Source: Rhodocyclaceae bacterium (GTDB taxonomy: Bacteria > Pseudomonadota > Gammaproteobacteria > Burkholderiales > Rhodocyclaceae). Taken from it: a DNA stretch of 41,500 nucleotides. The notes under the pieces were generated by a model. That model did not search any database, had not been told where the DNA came from, and worked only from the letters and a program-made list of their open reading frames with translations. This document shows positions 32,297 to 41,478 of this stretch, piece by piece (position 1 is the first letter of the stretch; each line of letters begins with the position of its first letter). Made by a program: the position numbers and the translations under genes. The stretch lies in assembly GCA_020445785.1 (NCBI GenBank), contig JAGRFZ010000135.1:1-41500 (forward strand), read 5' to 3'.

Positions 32297-33057
32297 AGCC
32301 AGCCGTGCTGATTCCCGACTGGCCGGCGCCGAAGACCGTGTGCGCGGTGTCGACGCTGCGTCACGGCGGGGTCAGTGCGGGGCCCTTTGCGTCGCTGAAC
32401 CTGGGCACCCACGTCGGTGACGACGCGCAGCGCGTGTGCGAGAACCGCCGTCGATTCGCCGCCTTGCTGCCGGCCGCGCCGATGTGGCTCGACCAGGTGC
32501 ACGGCATCGACGTCGCCCCCCACCGCACGTCGGCCGTTGCCGTTCGGGCCGATGCGGCGTTTTCGAGTGCCGCTGGCGCGGTGTGCGCGGTAATGACGGC
32601 CGATTGCCTGCCGGTGCTGTTCTGCGACGCCTCCGGTTCGGTCGTGGCGGCCGCCCATGCCGGCTGGCGGGGGCTGCTCGCGGGCGTGTTGGAGAACACG
32701 ATCCGGGCGATGCAGGTGCCCCCGAATCAGCTCCTGGCGTGGTTCGGCCCAGCCATCGGTGCACGGGCATTCGAAGTCGGCGACGAGGTGCGCGATGCCT
32801 TCGTCGCCCGCGACGACGGTGCCGATGCATGCTTTGCGCAAGCGCAAAGTCCCGGAAAGTGGTGGGCGGACCTGGTGGGGCTGGCGCGTCTGCGCCTGAC
32901 GGCGGCCGGCGTGCACCGGATCCATGGTGGTCGCTGGTGCACTTTCGAGGAGCCGGAACGGTTCTTCTCCTACCGGCGGGACGGGCGTTGCGGCCGCCAC
33001 GCGACGGCGATCTGGTTGTCGGCTTCGGTGCACCCGGGCGACGGCATGCGGGCCTGA
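32293..33057 (+). CDS. pgeF: Peptidoglycan editing factor PgeF (YfiH, multicopper-oxidase-like fold)
   Basis: A 254-residue protein with the family metal site: WLDQVHGIDV (His), MTADCLPVLFCD (Cys) and AAHAGWRGLLAGVLENT (His). PgeF removes wrongly incorporated serine-containing muropeptide precursors, keeping L-Ala in the peptidoglycan stem; the fold was first called laccase or polyphenol oxidase. It overlaps the rluD stop by four bases and forms the usual rluD-pgeF pair. In E. coli clpB follows; here that gene is absent and the PHA locus begins instead. Confidence 0.92.
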   Translation: MKPAVLIPDWPAPKTVCAVSTLRHGGVSAGPFASLNLGTHVGDDAQRVCENRRRFAALLPAAPMWLDQVHGIDVAPHRTSAVAVRADAAFSSAAGAVCAVMTADCLPVLFCDASGSVVAAAHAGWRGLLAGVLENTIRAMQVPPNQLLAWFGPAIGARAFEVGDEVRDAFVARDDGADACFAQAQSPGKWWADLVGLARLRLTAAGVHRIHGGRWCTFEEPERFFSYRRDGRCGRHATAIWLSASVHPGDGMRA

Positions 33058-33125
33058 GCCGGTCCGGTGGCGATCGATGGGCGGGCTGCCGGATGGCGCG
33101 ATTGCTCGCGTCCACGCTGCGAGTA

Positions 33126-33323
33126 TCATGGGCGACGGTCGTCGTCGCCGGCGCGCGGCGGCGCAGGTCTGCGGCGGCGAGCTGGTGTGCCGAACAGCCA
33201 CAGGAACAGCGCCAGCGGCGCGAGCCCACCGAAAACGAAGGTGAGGATGCCACCGATCACGGTGGTGTCCGCCGCGGCGACCAGCAGGACCACGTAAAGC
33301 CAGGCGATGGCGATGATGTACAT
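33126..33323 (-). CDS. Hypothetical small membrane protein
   Basis: A 65-residue product from the ATG at 33323: two hydrophobic helices (MYIIAIAWLYVVLLVAAA and IGGILTFVFGGLAPLALFLW) separated by a short DTTV loop, then a strongly basic-acidic tail RRRRPAPPRAGDDDRRP. Similar tiny two-helix proteins are common in betaproteobacteria and gammaproteobacteria, but I do not recognise a named family. A longer frame to 33410 has no better start. The ribosome site is weak. It lies between convergent pgeF and divergent phaC. Confidence 0.6.
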   Translation of the reverse strand: MYIIAIAWLYVVLLVAAADTTVIGGILTFVFGGLAPLALFLWLFGTPARRRRPAPPRAGDDDRRP

Positions 33324-33436
33324 GCTCGACAGTAGTATTCGGGAGGCAACTGCAGTATGCCTCGGCGCAATGGTCAGCCGCCGGGCCGGTGGGCCGGCGT
33401 CGATGTTCAAACAGAATGATTCCAGGAGGGTCCCAG

Positions 33437-35173
33437 ATGTCCAACCCCAACGACGCGGCCGAGGCCGCGGTGGCTGGCATGATGCAGTTCAGCCAGGCGA
33501 TGGTGAAGAATTTCTTCGAGCTGGTCGGCAAGAACAGCGACGCGATGAAGCAGTCGGCCCCGTCGACCGCCGCACTGCCGCTGCCCGAGGCCGGCCGCCT
33601 GGCGGAGTTGCAGCAGCAGTTCGCACGTCGCCACGCCGAGCTGTGGACCAGCATGATGCGCTACAAGCCCGGCGAGGAGCGCGAGTCGGTGGTCAGCGCG
33701 GCGCCGGGTGACCGGCGCTTCCATGCCCCGGAATGGCGGGAAAGTCCGGTCTTCGATTACGTTCGTCAGGCGTACCTGCTCAATGCCGAGTTTCTGAAGG
33801 CGGCTGCCGAGTCGGTGCCGGTGGCCGACGGCCGACTCAAGGACCGCCTGCAGTTCGTGACGCGCCAATACGTGGACGCGATGGCGCCGTCGAATTTCGC
33901 GGCGACCAATCCCGAGTTCATCAAGACGGCGATCGAAACCAAGGGCGAAAGCATCACCACGGGCATCCGCAACCTCATCGCCGACCTCGAGAAAGGGTCG
34001 ATCTCGATGACCGACGACACCGCCTTCGAGGTGGGCCGCAACCTTGCGATCACGCCCGGTTCGGTGATCTTCGAGAACGAACTGATGCAATTGATCCAGT
34101 ACGCGCCGCTGACCGAAAAGGTGCACGCGACGCCGCTGCTGATCGTTCCGCCCTGCATCAACAAGTTCTACGTCATGGACTTGCAGGCCAACAATTCGCT
34201 GGTCCGCTTCATCGTCGAGAGCGGCTACACGGTATTCCTGGTTTCGTGGAAGAACGCGACGTCCTCGGAAGCCCACTTCGGCTGGGACGACTACCTCGAG
34301 AAGGGGCCGATCACCGCGCTCCGGATCGTGCGGGATGTCACCGCCGTCAAGAAGCCCAACGTGCTCGGATTCTGCGTCGGCGGAACCCTCCTGACTTCCG
34401 CCCTGGCGGTCTTGCGCGGGCGTGGCGAGGATCCGGTGAGCAGCCTGACGCTGATGACGACCCTGCTCGATTTTTCGGACGCCGGTGAATTGGGCTGCCT
34501 GATCGACGAAACCTCGGTCGCCGCGCGCGAAGCGACCATCGGCAAGGGCGGCCTGCTGCCCGGGCGCGAGATCGCCAGCGTGTTTTCGAGCCTGCGGGCC
34601 AACGACCTGATCTGGCAATACGTGGTCGGCAACTACCTCAAGGGCAACAAGCCGCCGGCCTTCGACCTTCTGTACTGGAATTCCGATCCGACCAACCTGC
34701 CGGGGCCCTTCCTTGCGTGGTATCTGCGGAACATGTACCTGGAGAACAATCTGCGGGTGCCGGGGCGGCTGGAAATGCTCGGCGTCAAGATCGATCTCGG
34801 CAAGGTCGACGTGCCGGCCTACCTGCTGGCGACCAAGGAAGATCACATCGTGCCCTGGCAGAGCGCCTATCTGGTACGCGGGCTGTTGGGTGGCGAATCG
34901 CAGTTCGTGCTCGGCGCCAGCGGCCATATCGCGGGTGCGATCAATCCCGCATCGAAGAACAAACGCAATTACTGGGTCAGCGATTCCAAGGCGACGACGC
35001 CGGACGAGTGGCTGACCGGTGCCGAGGAGCGACCGGGCAGTTGGTGGCTGCACTGGATCGAATGGCTGAAGGCGCGCTCGGGCAAGCAGGTGGCGGCGCG
35101 CGGTCGGCCGGGCAACAAGGACTACGAGCCGATCGAGCCCGCACCCGGGCGTTACGTCAAGGAGAAGGCCTGA
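33437..35173 (+). CDS. phaC: Class I polyhydroxyalkanoate synthase
   Basis: A 578-residue PHA polymerase. The N-terminal region (MMQFSQAMVKNFFELVGKNS) is followed by the PhaC N domain (FAATNPEFIKTAIETKGESI, ITPGSVIFENELMQLIQYAP) and the alpha/beta-hydrolase core. The lipase-like box is GFCVGGTLL with the catalytic Cys313; the remaining triad is in DHIVPWQSAY (Asp) and GASGHIAGAINP (His). It joins (R)-3-hydroxyacyl-CoA units, mostly short-chain, into PHA granules. CCAGGAGGG before the ATG is a strong ribosome site. Two acetoacetyl-CoA reductase genes and phaR follow, but no phaA thiolase or phasin is adjacent. Confidence 0.95.
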   Translation: MSNPNDAAEAAVAGMMQFSQAMVKNFFELVGKNSDAMKQSAPSTAALPLPEAGRLAELQQQFARRHAELWTSMMRYKPGEERESVVSAAPGDRRFHAPEWRESPVFDYVRQAYLLNAEFLKAAAESVPVADGRLKDRLQFVTRQYVDAMAPSNFAATNPEFIKTAIETKGESITTGIRNLIADLEKGSISMTDDTAFEVGRNLAITPGSVIFENELMQLIQYAPLTEKVHATPLLIVPPCINKFYVMDLQANNSLVRFIVESGYTVFLVSWKNATSSEAHFGWDDYLEKGPITALRIVRDVTAVKKPNVLGFCVGGTLLTSALAVLRGRGEDPVSSLTLMTTLLDFSDAGELGCLIDETSVAAREATIGKGGLLPGREIASVFSSLRANDLIWQYVVGNYLKGNKPPAFDLLYWNSDPTNLPGPFLAWYLRNMYLENNLRVPGRLEMLGVKIDLGKVDVPAYLLATKEDHIVPWQSAYLVRGLLGGESQFVLGASGHIAGAINPASKNKRNYWVSDSKATTPDEWLTGAEERPGSWWLHWIEWLKARSGKQVAARGRPGNKDYEPIEPAPGRYVKEKA

Positions 35174-35245
35174 GCAATGGGCTGATCTCGTGGGCCTTCG
35201 TCCGGGCTCCGGCGAAGGCGCACATCTGCCGAAGGGAGGAGAAAA

Positions 35246-35986
35246 ATGGCGCGTCTGGCAGTAGTGACCGGTGGCATGGGAGGTCTCGGAGAGGCCATCT
35301 GCATCAAGCTTGCGGCGCTCGGCTACAAGGTCGTCACGACCTACTCGCCGGGCAATGCGAAAGCGGGCGAGTGGCTGACCAACATGAACAACATGGGCTA
35401 CGGCTTTCGTGGCGCGGAGTGCGACGTGTCGGACTTCGATTCGTGCAAGGCCTGCTTCGAGAGCGTCGTCGCGGATGTCGGGCCGGTGGACGTCCTGGTC
35501 AACAATGCCGGCATCACCCGCGACATGACCTTCAAGCGCATGACCAAGTCCGATTGGGACGCGGTCATTCGTACCAACTTGGACAGCGTCTTCAACACCA
35601 CCAAGCAGGTGCTCGACGGCATGGTCGAACGCAAGTGGGGGCGGATCGTGAACGTCTCGTCCCTCAACGGCATCAAGGGCGCCTTCGGCCAGACCAACTA
35701 TGCTGCGGCGAAGGCGGGCATGCACGGCTTCACCAAGTCCCTGGCGCTGGAAGTCGCGCGCTCGGGGGTCACCGTCAATACGATCTCGCCGGGCTACATC
35801 GGCACCAAGATGGTGTTGTCGATTCCGCGCGAAGTGCTCGACTCCAAGATCCTGCCCCAGATTCCGATGAACCGCCTCGGCAAGCCGGAGGAGATCGCCG
35901 GCCTGATCACCTATCTGTGCTCGGAGGAGGCCGCGTTCGTGACCGGCGCCAACATCTCGATCAACGGTGGCCAGCACATGTTCTGA
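35246..35986 (+). CDS. phaB: Acetoacetyl-CoA reductase (PhaB/PhbB), copy 1
   Basis: A 246-residue SDR: VVTGGMGGLGEAICIKLAALG at the N-terminus, NNAGITRDMTFKRM, catalytic Ser in NVSSLNGIKGAFG, Tyr/Lys in YAAAKAGMHG, and a PGYIGTKMV substrate loop. It reduces acetoacetyl-CoA with NADPH to (R)-3-hydroxybutyryl-CoA, the monomer for PhaC. GAGGAGAAAA lies just before the ATG. It is 72 bases after phaC and is about half identical to copy 2, with the main differences in the NADPH-binding stretch (TTYSPGNAKAGEWL) and the C-terminal helices, so the copies may differ in cofactor or substrate. Confidence 0.92.
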   Translation: MARLAVVTGGMGGLGEAICIKLAALGYKVVTTYSPGNAKAGEWLTNMNNMGYGFRGAECDVSDFDSCKACFESVVADVGPVDVLVNNAGITRDMTFKRMTKSDWDAVIRTNLDSVFNTTKQVLDGMVERKWGRIVNVSSLNGIKGAFGQTNYAAAKAGMHGFTKSLALEVARSGVTVNTISPGYIGTKMVLSIPREVLDSKILPQIPMNRLGKPEEIAGLITYLCSEEAAFVTGANISINGGQHMF

Positions 35987-36047
35987 TCGATTGCGACTCA
36001 TTCTCGGCGAGATTTTTGCGCTGCATCATGTTTTGTCGATTTTTGTT

Positions 36048-36053
36048 TATAAT
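36048..36053 (+). promoter_or_regulatory. Candidate -10 element before phaB copy 2
   Basis: A perfect TATAAT in a T-rich stretch (36031-36053) stands out in the GC-rich 187-base gap. I see no well spaced -35 box, so this may be an activator-dependent promoter. It could let the second reductase be made apart from phaC. Confidence 0.4.
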
Positions 36054-36173
36054 CGGCCGGCGCGCGGTCGGCCTTCCCTCGCTTCCCGTGGCGTGCAAGC
36101 AATCGACAAGAGGGGCGCCGATGGCGGGGCGGCGCCTGCAATCTCATAACTACTCGCCGTGTAAGGAATGAAG

Positions 36174-36914
36174 ATGACTCAGAAAGTCGCACTCGTTACG
36201 GGCGCCATGGGTGGCCTCGGAACCGCAATCTGCCAGTCGCTCGCCAAGGACGGCATGAAAGTGGTGGCGAACTGCCTTCCCGGCTTCCCGGAAAAGGATG
36301 GATGGCTCGCCCAACAGAAAGAACTCGGCTTCGACTTCGTTGCCGCCGAAGGTGACGTTTCCGACTACGATTCGTGCAAGGCCATGATCGAGAAGGTGGA
36401 AGCCGAAGTCGGGCAGGTCGATGTGCTGATCAACAACGCCGGCATCACGCGCGACAAGTTCTTCCCGAAGATGGAGAAGGGCCAGTGGGACGCAGTGATC
36501 GCCACCAACCTCGACAGCCTGTTCAACGTCACCCAGCACATCTCGCCGAAGATGGCCGAGCGCGGCTGGGGTCGGATCGTCAACATCTCTTCGGTCAACG
36601 GCGTCAAGGGCCAGGCCGGACAGACCAACTACTCGGCCGCCAAGGCGGGTTGCATCGGCTTTACCAAAGCACTCGCCCAGGAACTGGCGGGCAAGGGCGT
36701 CACGGTCAACGCGGTGGCGCCGGGCTACATCGGCACCGACATGGTCATGGCGATTCGCGAGGACGTGCGCCAGGGCATCATCGACACCGTCCCGATGAAG
36801 CGCCTCGGCAAGCCCGAGGAGATCGGTGCGCTGTGTTCGTACCTCGCGTCCGAACTGGCCGGCTACATGACCGGCGCGACGCTGAACATCAACGGTGGGC
36901 TCTACATGAGCTGA
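36174..36914 (+). CDS. phaB: Acetoacetyl-CoA reductase (PhaB/PhbB), copy 2
   Basis: A 246-residue SDR beginning at the second of two close ATGs: AAGGA at 36163-36167 is spaced six bases from it but touches the first (36168). ALVTGAMGGLGTAICQSLAKD, NNAGITRDKFFPKM, SSVNGVKGQAGQTNYSAAKA and PGYIGTDMVMAI are classic PhbB motifs, closer to the well-known Ralstonia-type enzyme than copy 1. It supplies (R)-3-hydroxybutyryl-CoA. Its end is followed by the terminator at 36956. The paralogue lies directly upstream with an independent promoter candidate between them. Confidence 0.93.
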   Translation: MTQKVALVTGAMGGLGTAICQSLAKDGMKVVANCLPGFPEKDGWLAQQKELGFDFVAAEGDVSDYDSCKAMIEKVEAEVGQVDVLINNAGITRDKFFPKMEKGQWDAVIATNLDSLFNVTQHISPKMAERGWGRIVNISSVNGVKGQAGQTNYSAAKAGCIGFTKALAQELAGKGVTVNAVAPGYIGTDMVMAIREDVRQGIIDTVPMKRLGKPEEIGALCSYLASELAGYMTGATLNINGGLYMS

Positions 36915-36955
36915 TCGGCGCCGGCGATTGTGCACGGCGTGATGAAGTTTTGATA

Positions 36956-36984
36956 AGCCCCGCCTGGTGGCGGGGTTATTGTTT
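36956..36984 (+). terminator. Rho-independent terminator after phaB copy 2
   Basis: CCCCGCC (36958-36964) pairs with GGCGGGG (36969-36975) around TGGT, extended by G-U and A-U pairs, and followed by TTATTGTTT. Confidence 0.75.
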
Positions 36985-36995
36985 GCGCATCGCGG

Positions 36996-37001
36996 TATAA
37001 T
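36996..37001 (+). promoter_or_regulatory. Candidate -10 element of phaR
   Basis: TATAAT directly after the terminator and 44 bases before the phaR ATG. No convincing -35 box at standard spacing. PhaR proteins usually repress their own genes, so a PhaR operator may overlap here, but I cannot define it. Confidence 0.4.
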
Positions 37002-37045
37002 TTGCCCGTAGAGGCGAGAACGTCCGCATCGAGGAGATAGTCGAC

Positions 37046-37642
37046 ATGGCTGAACAATTGCGCCTGATCAAGAAGTACCCGAACCGAAGGCTATACGACA
37101 CCAAGACCAGTTCGTACATCACATTGTCCGACGTCAAGGAGTTGGTGCTTGGCCACGAGGAATTCCAGGTGGTGGACGCCAAGACCGGTGAGGATCTGAC
37201 CCGCAGCATCCTGCTGCAGATCATCCTCGAGGAAGAGGCCGGCGGCGCACCGATGTTCACCAGCGACCTGCTTGCGCACATGATCCGCTTTTATGGCAAT
37301 GCCATGCAGGGGATGATGGGCAAGTATCTGGAGAACAACATCAAGGCCTTTACCGACATGCAGCAGAAGCTGCAGGACCAGGCCAAATCGATCTATGGTG
37401 AGAACAGTCCGATCAGTCAGGATCTGTGGGCGCAGTTCCTCAATTTCCAAGGGCCGGCGATGCAGAGCCTGATGGGAGCCTACACCGAGCAGAGCAAGAA
37501 GATGTTCATGCAGATGCAGGAACAGATCGAAAGCCAGACCCGCAACATCTTCTCCGGCTTCCAGTTCCCGAACTTCAAGGCCGGGGAGGGCGAGGACGAA
37601 GCGCCGAAGGGCCAGGAGAAATCGGCCGGCGGCAAGAAGTAG
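37046..37642 (+). CDS. phaR: Polyhydroxyalkanoate synthesis regulator PhaR
   Basis: A 198-residue PHA-binding repressor. The DNA-binding N-terminus ([60 protein letters not shown]) is the PHB_acc_N domain, followed by PHB_acc repeats ([20 protein letters not shown]) and a helical glutamine/methionine-rich part ([20 protein letters not shown]). PhaR binds PHA granules and represses phasin and PHA genes when polymer is absent. The gene sits after phaC and both reductases, as expected. A hairpin terminator follows at 37670. Confidence 0.95.
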   Translation: MAEQLRLIKKYPNRRLYDTKTSSYITLSDVKELVLGHEEFQVVDAKTGEDLTRSILLQIILEEEAGGAPMFTSDLLAHMIRFYGNAMQGMMGKYLENNIKAFTDMQQKLQDQAKSIYGENSPISQDLWAQFLNFQGPAMQSLMGAYTEQSKKMFMQMQEQIESQTRNIFSGFQFPNFKAGEGEDEAPKGQEKSAGGKK

Positions 37643-37669
37643 TTCCTTCCATCGGTTCAGTCATGTTTC

Positions 37670-37698
37670 CGGGTCGCGTTCGCGGCCCGTTTCGTTTG
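37670..37698 (+). terminator. Rho-independent terminator after phaR
   Basis: CGGGTCGCG (37670-37678) pairs with CGCGGCCCG (37681-37689), about 8 bp with one U-G pair and a GTTC loop, followed by TTTCGTTT. It lies eight bases before the rimO ATG. Confidence 0.65.
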
Positions 37699-37706
37699 GA
37701 TTCGCC

Positions 37707-39023
37707 ATGTCGCAAACCCCCAGTGTCGGCTTCGTGTCCCTCGGCTGCCCCAAGGCCACCGTCGATTCCGAGCGTATCCTCACCCGCTTGCGGGCCGAGG
37801 GCTACGCCATTTCCGCCGATTACGAAGGCGCCGACCTGGTCGTCGTCAACACCTGTGGCTTCATCGACGCGGCGGTCGAAGAATCCCTCGACGCGATCGG
37901 CGAGGCGCTGGCCGAGAACGGCCGGGTGATCGTCACCGGCTGCCTCGGCGTGCGCGACGACGTCGTGCTGGGGGCACATCCGCAGGTGCTCGATGTCACC
38001 GGACCGCATGCCACCGAACAGGTCATGCAATCGATCCACCGGCACCTGCCGAAGCCCCACGACCCCTTCGTCGACCTGGTCCCGCCCCAGGGGATCCGGC
38101 TGACGCCCGAACACTACGCGTATCTGAAGATCTCCGAGGGCTGCAACCATCGCTGCAGCTTCTGCATCATCCCGTCGATGCGCGGCGACCTGGTCAGCCG
38201 GCCGATCGGAGAGGTCCTGCGCGAAGCCGAAAAGCTGGTCGAAGCCGGTGTGCGCGAAGTGCTGGTGATTTCCCAGGACACCAGTGCCTACGGTGTGGAC
38301 CTGAAGTATCGCACCGGCTTCTGGGGGGGGCGCCCGATCAAGACCCGGCTGCACGAGCTGTGCGAGGCGCTCGGATCCATGGGTGTCTGGGTCCGGCTGC
38401 ACTACGTCTATCCGTACCCGAGCGTCGACGCGCTGATTCCCTTGATGGCCGAAGGCAAGCTGCTGCCCTACCTGGACGTGCCGTTCCAGCATGCCAGCCC
38501 GCGCATCCTGAAGGCGATGAAGCGGCCGGCCAGCAGTGAGAACGTTCTCGAGCGGATTCGCCGGTGGCGGCAGATCTGCCCCGAGATCGCCATTCGCAGC
38601 ACCTTCATCACCGGCTTCCCCGGCGAAACCGACGAAGACTTCGAAGCCTTGCTTTCCTTCCTCGAGCAGGCCCGACTCGACCGCGTGGGCGCCTTTGCCT
38701 ATTCTCCGGTCGAGGGCGCGAGTGCCAACCAATTGCCCGATCCGGTCCCGGCCGAACTTGCCGAAGAGCGCCGGCAGCGACTGCTGGAGTTCCAGGAGGA
38801 CATTTCGACGCAGCGGCTCGAGGCACGCATCGGGCGTCGTTGCATGGTGGTGATCGACGAGGTCGACGAAGACGGTGCCTATGGACGCAGTGCCGGTGAG
38901 GCGCCGGAGATCGACGGCATGGTGATCGTGCCGGATGCGGCGGGTATCGAGGTGGGGCAGATGCTCGAGGTTCGCATCACCGATTGCGACGTGCATGACC
39001 TTTACGCCGAGCGGGTCGGGTGA
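37707..39023 (+). CDS. rimO: Ribosomal protein S12 methylthiotransferase RimO
   Basis: A 438-residue radical-SAM enzyme. The N-terminal UPF0004 domain has [24 protein letters not shown] and VTGCLGVR with the auxiliary iron-sulfur cysteines. The radical-SAM motif is CNHRCSFC (Cys146, Cys150, Cys153). A TRAM domain closes the protein ([33 protein letters not shown]). It adds a methylthio group to Asp89 of S12. No strong ribosome site is visible before the ATG. The stop is followed two bases later by the patatin-like gene, so both are likely translated from one message. Confidence 0.95.
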   Translation: MSQTPSVGFVSLGCPKATVDSERILTRLRAEGYAISADYEGADLVVVNTCGFIDAAVEESLDAIGEALAENGRVIVTGCLGVRDDVVLGAHPQVLDVTGPHATEQVMQSIHRHLPKPHDPFVDLVPPQGIRLTPEHYAYLKISEGCNHRCSFCIIPSMRGDLVSRPIGEVLREAEKLVEAGVREVLVISQDTSAYGVDLKYRTGFWGGRPIKTRLHELCEALGSMGVWVRLHYVYPYPSVDALIPLMAEGKLLPYLDVPFQHASPRILKAMKRPASSENVLERIRRWRQICPEIAIRSTFITGFPGETDEDFEALLSFLEQARLDRVGAFAYSPVEGASANQLPDPVPAELAEERRQRLLEFQEDISTQRLEARIGRRCMVVIDEVDEDGAYGRSAGEAPEIDGMVIVPDAAGIEVGQMLEVRITDCDVHDLYAERVG

Positions 39024-39024
39024 G

Positions 39025-39942
39025 ATGGCGACGTCCGGCGGCCCAAGCATCGGCCTGGCCTTGGGCAGCGGCTCGGCCAGAGGATGGGCGCACCTGGGCG
39101 TGCTGCGGGCGCTGGCGGCGGAGGACATCCGGCCGGACCTGATCTGCGGTTGCTCGATCGGCGCCTTCGTCGGCGCCGCGGCCGCCGCCGGCGATCTCGA
39201 CAAGCTGGGGGCGTGGGTCGAAAGCCTGGGGTGGCAGGACGTCCTGTCGCTGCTCGATGTCAGCCTGCGTAGCGGTCTGATCCGGGGCGATCGACTGATG
39301 GAGTTCTTTTCGAGCAACTTCATCGATACCAGCTTCGACGAACTGGACCTGCCCTTTGCCTGTGTCGCCACCGATCTGTTGAGCGGTCGGGAGATCTGGC
39401 TGCGGGACGGGGCGGTGTCGGATGCGGTGCGCGCCTCGATTGCGCTGCCGGGTCTGCTGACGCCGGTGGCGCGCGACGGGCGGCTGCTGGTGGATGGCGG
39501 CCTGGTCAATCCGGTTCCGGTATCGCTGTGTCGGGCGATGGGCGCCGACATCGTGATCGCGGTCGATCTCGGCTCCGAACTGATCGGCCGGGCGTGGCGC
39601 CACGCCGGTGTCGAGCCGGTCGAGCCAGACGGCGAGGAGCCCGGTTGGATCCGGCGCTTGCTGGCGCGCTTCGGGGTGGCGGAAGACGAGGCTGCGGAAC
39701 CGGCGCGGGCCGAAGAGAACCTGCCGTCGCTGGCCGGCGTCATGAGCGCCAGCATCAACATCATGCAGGTGCGAATCGCACGCAGCCGGCTGGCCGGTGA
39801 GCCGGCCGACGTGCTGGTGTCGCCCCGGGTCGGCCAGATCGGCATGATGGATTACCATCGGGGGCGCGAAGCGATCGTCGAGGGCGAGGCCGCGGTGCAG
39901 CGCATGTTGCCGGCCATCCGCTTCGCCCTCGGCCACACCTGA
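39025..39942 (+). CDS. Patatin-like phospholipase (RssA-like)
   Basis: A 305-residue patatin domain. The oxyanion motif GSGSARGWAHLGVLRAL opens it; the nucleophile is Ser in GCSIGAFVG, and the catalytic Asp is in LLVDGGLVNPVP. It resembles NTE/RssA-type lysophospholipase-like hydrolases acting on phospholipids or acylated substrates. The last 90 residues are acidic, then helical, with MSASINIMQVRIARSRLAGE typical of the bacterial RssA group. The ATG lies one base after the rimO TGA. Nine bases separate it from the flavoprotein gene, so the three may be co-transcribed. Confidence 0.88.
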   Translation: MATSGGPSIGLALGSGSARGWAHLGVLRALAAEDIRPDLICGCSIGAFVGAAAAAGDLDKLGAWVESLGWQDVLSLLDVSLRSGLIRGDRLMEFFSSNFIDTSFDELDLPFACVATDLLSGREIWLRDGAVSDAVRASIALPGLLTPVARDGRLLVDGGLVNPVPVSLCRAMGADIVIAVDLGSELIGRAWRHAGVEPVEPDGEEPGWIRRLLARFGVAEDEAAEPARAEENLPSLAGVMSASINIMQVRIARSRLAGEPADVLVSPRVGQIGMMDYHRGREAIVEGEAAVQRMLPAIRFALGHT

Positions 39943-39951
39943 GGAGGACGG

Positions 39952-41367
39952 ATGGACGGCAAGCTCGTGTTGGCCACGGAGTTGACACGGATCGTCGGCG
40001 CGGCCCACGTACTGGTGGCCGAGGCCGATACGGCGCGCTACGAGGAGGACTGGCGCGGTCGCTATCGCGGCCGTGCACGGGCCGTGGTGCGGCCGGCGTC
40101 GACCGACCAGGTCGCCGCGGTGGTGGCCCTCTGTCGTCGCCACGGCATCCCGATCGTGCCCCAGGGGGGAAACACCGGCTTGTGCGGGGGTGCGACGCCC
40201 CAACCGGGCGAAGGCGAGGTGGTGGTCTCGCTCGAGCGCATGAGCCGGATCCGATCGGTGGATCGCATGAACCGGACGCTCTCGGTGGAGGCGGGCACGA
40301 CGCTGGCCGCCGTGCAGCAGGCCGCCGCCGAGGCCGGTTGTCTGTTTCCCCTGTCTTTGGCCTCCGAGGGCAGTTGCCAGATCGGTGGCAACCTGTCGAC
40401 CAATGCCGGCGGCGTGCACGTATTGCGTTACGGCAACATGCGTGATCTCGTGCTGGGGCTGGAGGCCGTGTTGCCCGACGGAAGGGTGTGGAACGGCATG
40501 CGACAGTTGCGCAAGGACAACACGGGCTACGACCTGAAGCAGTTGTTCATCGGGGCCGAGGGAAGCCTGGGGATCGTGACCGCGGCGGTGCTGAAGCTGT
40601 TCCCGCGGCCGCGCGGCAGGGCCGTCGCATGGGCGGCGGTCGGGGACCCGGGGCGAGCGATCGCGCTGCTGCACAAGGCGACGGCACGTTGCGGTTCCGG
40701 TCTCAATGCCTTCGAGTTGGTCGGTGCCAGCGCGCTCGACCTGGTGCTGCGCCACATGCCGGGAAGCCGCGCGCCGCTGCCGACGACCAGCGAATGGAGC
40801 GTGCTGATCGAACTCGCCGGTCACGAGTCCGCAGAAGTTCTTTGCGAGTCGCTCGAAGCCTTGCTGGCCGACGGCATGGAAGAGGGGCTCGTCGGCGATG
40901 CGGCGATCGCGCGCAGCGAAGCCCAGGCGGAGAGCCTGTGGCAGCTTCGCGAGAATATTTCCGAGGCGCAGCGGATCGAGGGGTTCAGCATCAAGCACGA
41001 CATCTCCCTGCCGCTCGACGAGATGGAGGAATTCCTGGAGGAGACCCACCGTGCGCTGGCGGCGCGGTTCGATGACCCGCGCCTCGTGGTGTTCGGCCAT
41101 CTCGGCGACGGCAATCTCCATTACAACCTGTCGGCACGGGATCGCCAGGCCAACGAGCAGGTGATCGCCCGGACCCCCGAGGCCAACCGCATCGTGCACG
41201 ATCGGGTCGCCGCGCGGGGCGGCTCGATTTCCGCCGAGCACGGCCTCGGCCAGCTCAAGCGCGAAGAGATACTGCGCTACCGATCGCCGATCGAGGACGA
41301 GATGATGCGGACGATCAAGCGCGCGTTCGACCCCGACGGTTTGATGAACCCCGGAAAATTCCTGTAG
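39952..41367 (+). CDS. GlcD/D-2-hydroxyglutarate dehydrogenase-type FAD flavoprotein
   Basis: A 471-residue enzyme with an N-terminal FAD_binding_4 domain (IVPQGGNTGLCGGATPQPGE, SEGSCQIGGNLSTNAGGVHV) and a C-terminal FAD-oxidase domain containing the metal site HLGDGNLHYN and SAEHGLGQLKREEI. The family includes D-2-hydroxyglutarate dehydrogenase and D-lactate dehydrogenases; DNTGYDLKQLFIGAEGSLGI is shared by both, and the sequence fits the D2HGDH-like branch that pairs with ETF or quinones. GAGGAGG precedes the ATG. It has no partner GlcE/GlcF genes. Only a weak GC stem follows the stop, before the tRNA promoter. Confidence 0.88.
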   Translation: MDGKLVLATELTRIVGAAHVLVAEADTARYEEDWRGRYRGRARAVVRPASTDQVAAVVALCRRHGIPIVPQGGNTGLCGGATPQPGEGEVVVSLERMSRIRSVDRMNRTLSVEAGTTLAAVQQAAAEAGCLFPLSLASEGSCQIGGNLSTNAGGVHVLRYGNMRDLVLGLEAVLPDGRVWNGMRQLRKDNTGYDLKQLFIGAEGSLGIVTAAVLKLFPRPRGRAVAWAAVGDPGRAIALLHKATARCGSGLNAFELVGASALDLVLRHMPGSRAPLPTTSEWSVLIELAGHESAEVLCESLEALLADGMEEGLVGDAAIARSEAQAESLWQLRENISEAQRIEGFSIKHDISLPLDEMEEFLEETHRALAARFDDPRLVVFGHLGDGNLHYNLSARDRQANEQVIARTPEANRIVHDRVAARGGSISAEHGLGQLKREEILRYRSPIEDEMMRTIKRAFDPDGLMNPGKFL

Positions 41368-41432
41368 CGGCGCGGAATCCAGCGATTGTTGCGCCGCAAG
41401 AACGGACTTGCCCTGCGGCCGCGACGCAAGTG

Positions 41433-41461
41433 TTTACAGGGGGCGGGGCGGGCCCTATAAT
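41433..41461 (+). promoter_or_regulatory. Consensus sigma-70 promoter of the tRNA gene
   Basis: TTTACA (41433-41438) and TATAAT (41456-41461) with exactly 17 bases between them, followed by a GC-rich discriminator (TCGCGCTC), the pattern of strong stable-RNA promoters under growth-rate and ppGpp control. It points into the tRNA 18 bases on. Confidence 0.85.
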
Positions 41462-41478
41462 TCGCGCTCTTCGCGGTC

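Noticed and set aside
33407-36001. An 864-codon minus-strand open frame opposite phaC and phaB
   Set aside because: It is an antisense shadow in GC-rich sequence: the plus-strand genes carry clear motifs and ribosome sites, while this frame has none.
38977-41241. Long minus-strand frame opposite the patatin and FAD genes
   Set aside because: Same reason: GC-rich shadow of two well-supported plus-strand genes.
41367-41400. GCGGCGC/GCGCCGC stem (41367-41397) after the flavoprotein gene
   Set aside because: The loop is 17 bases and no U-run follows, so it is not a credible terminator.
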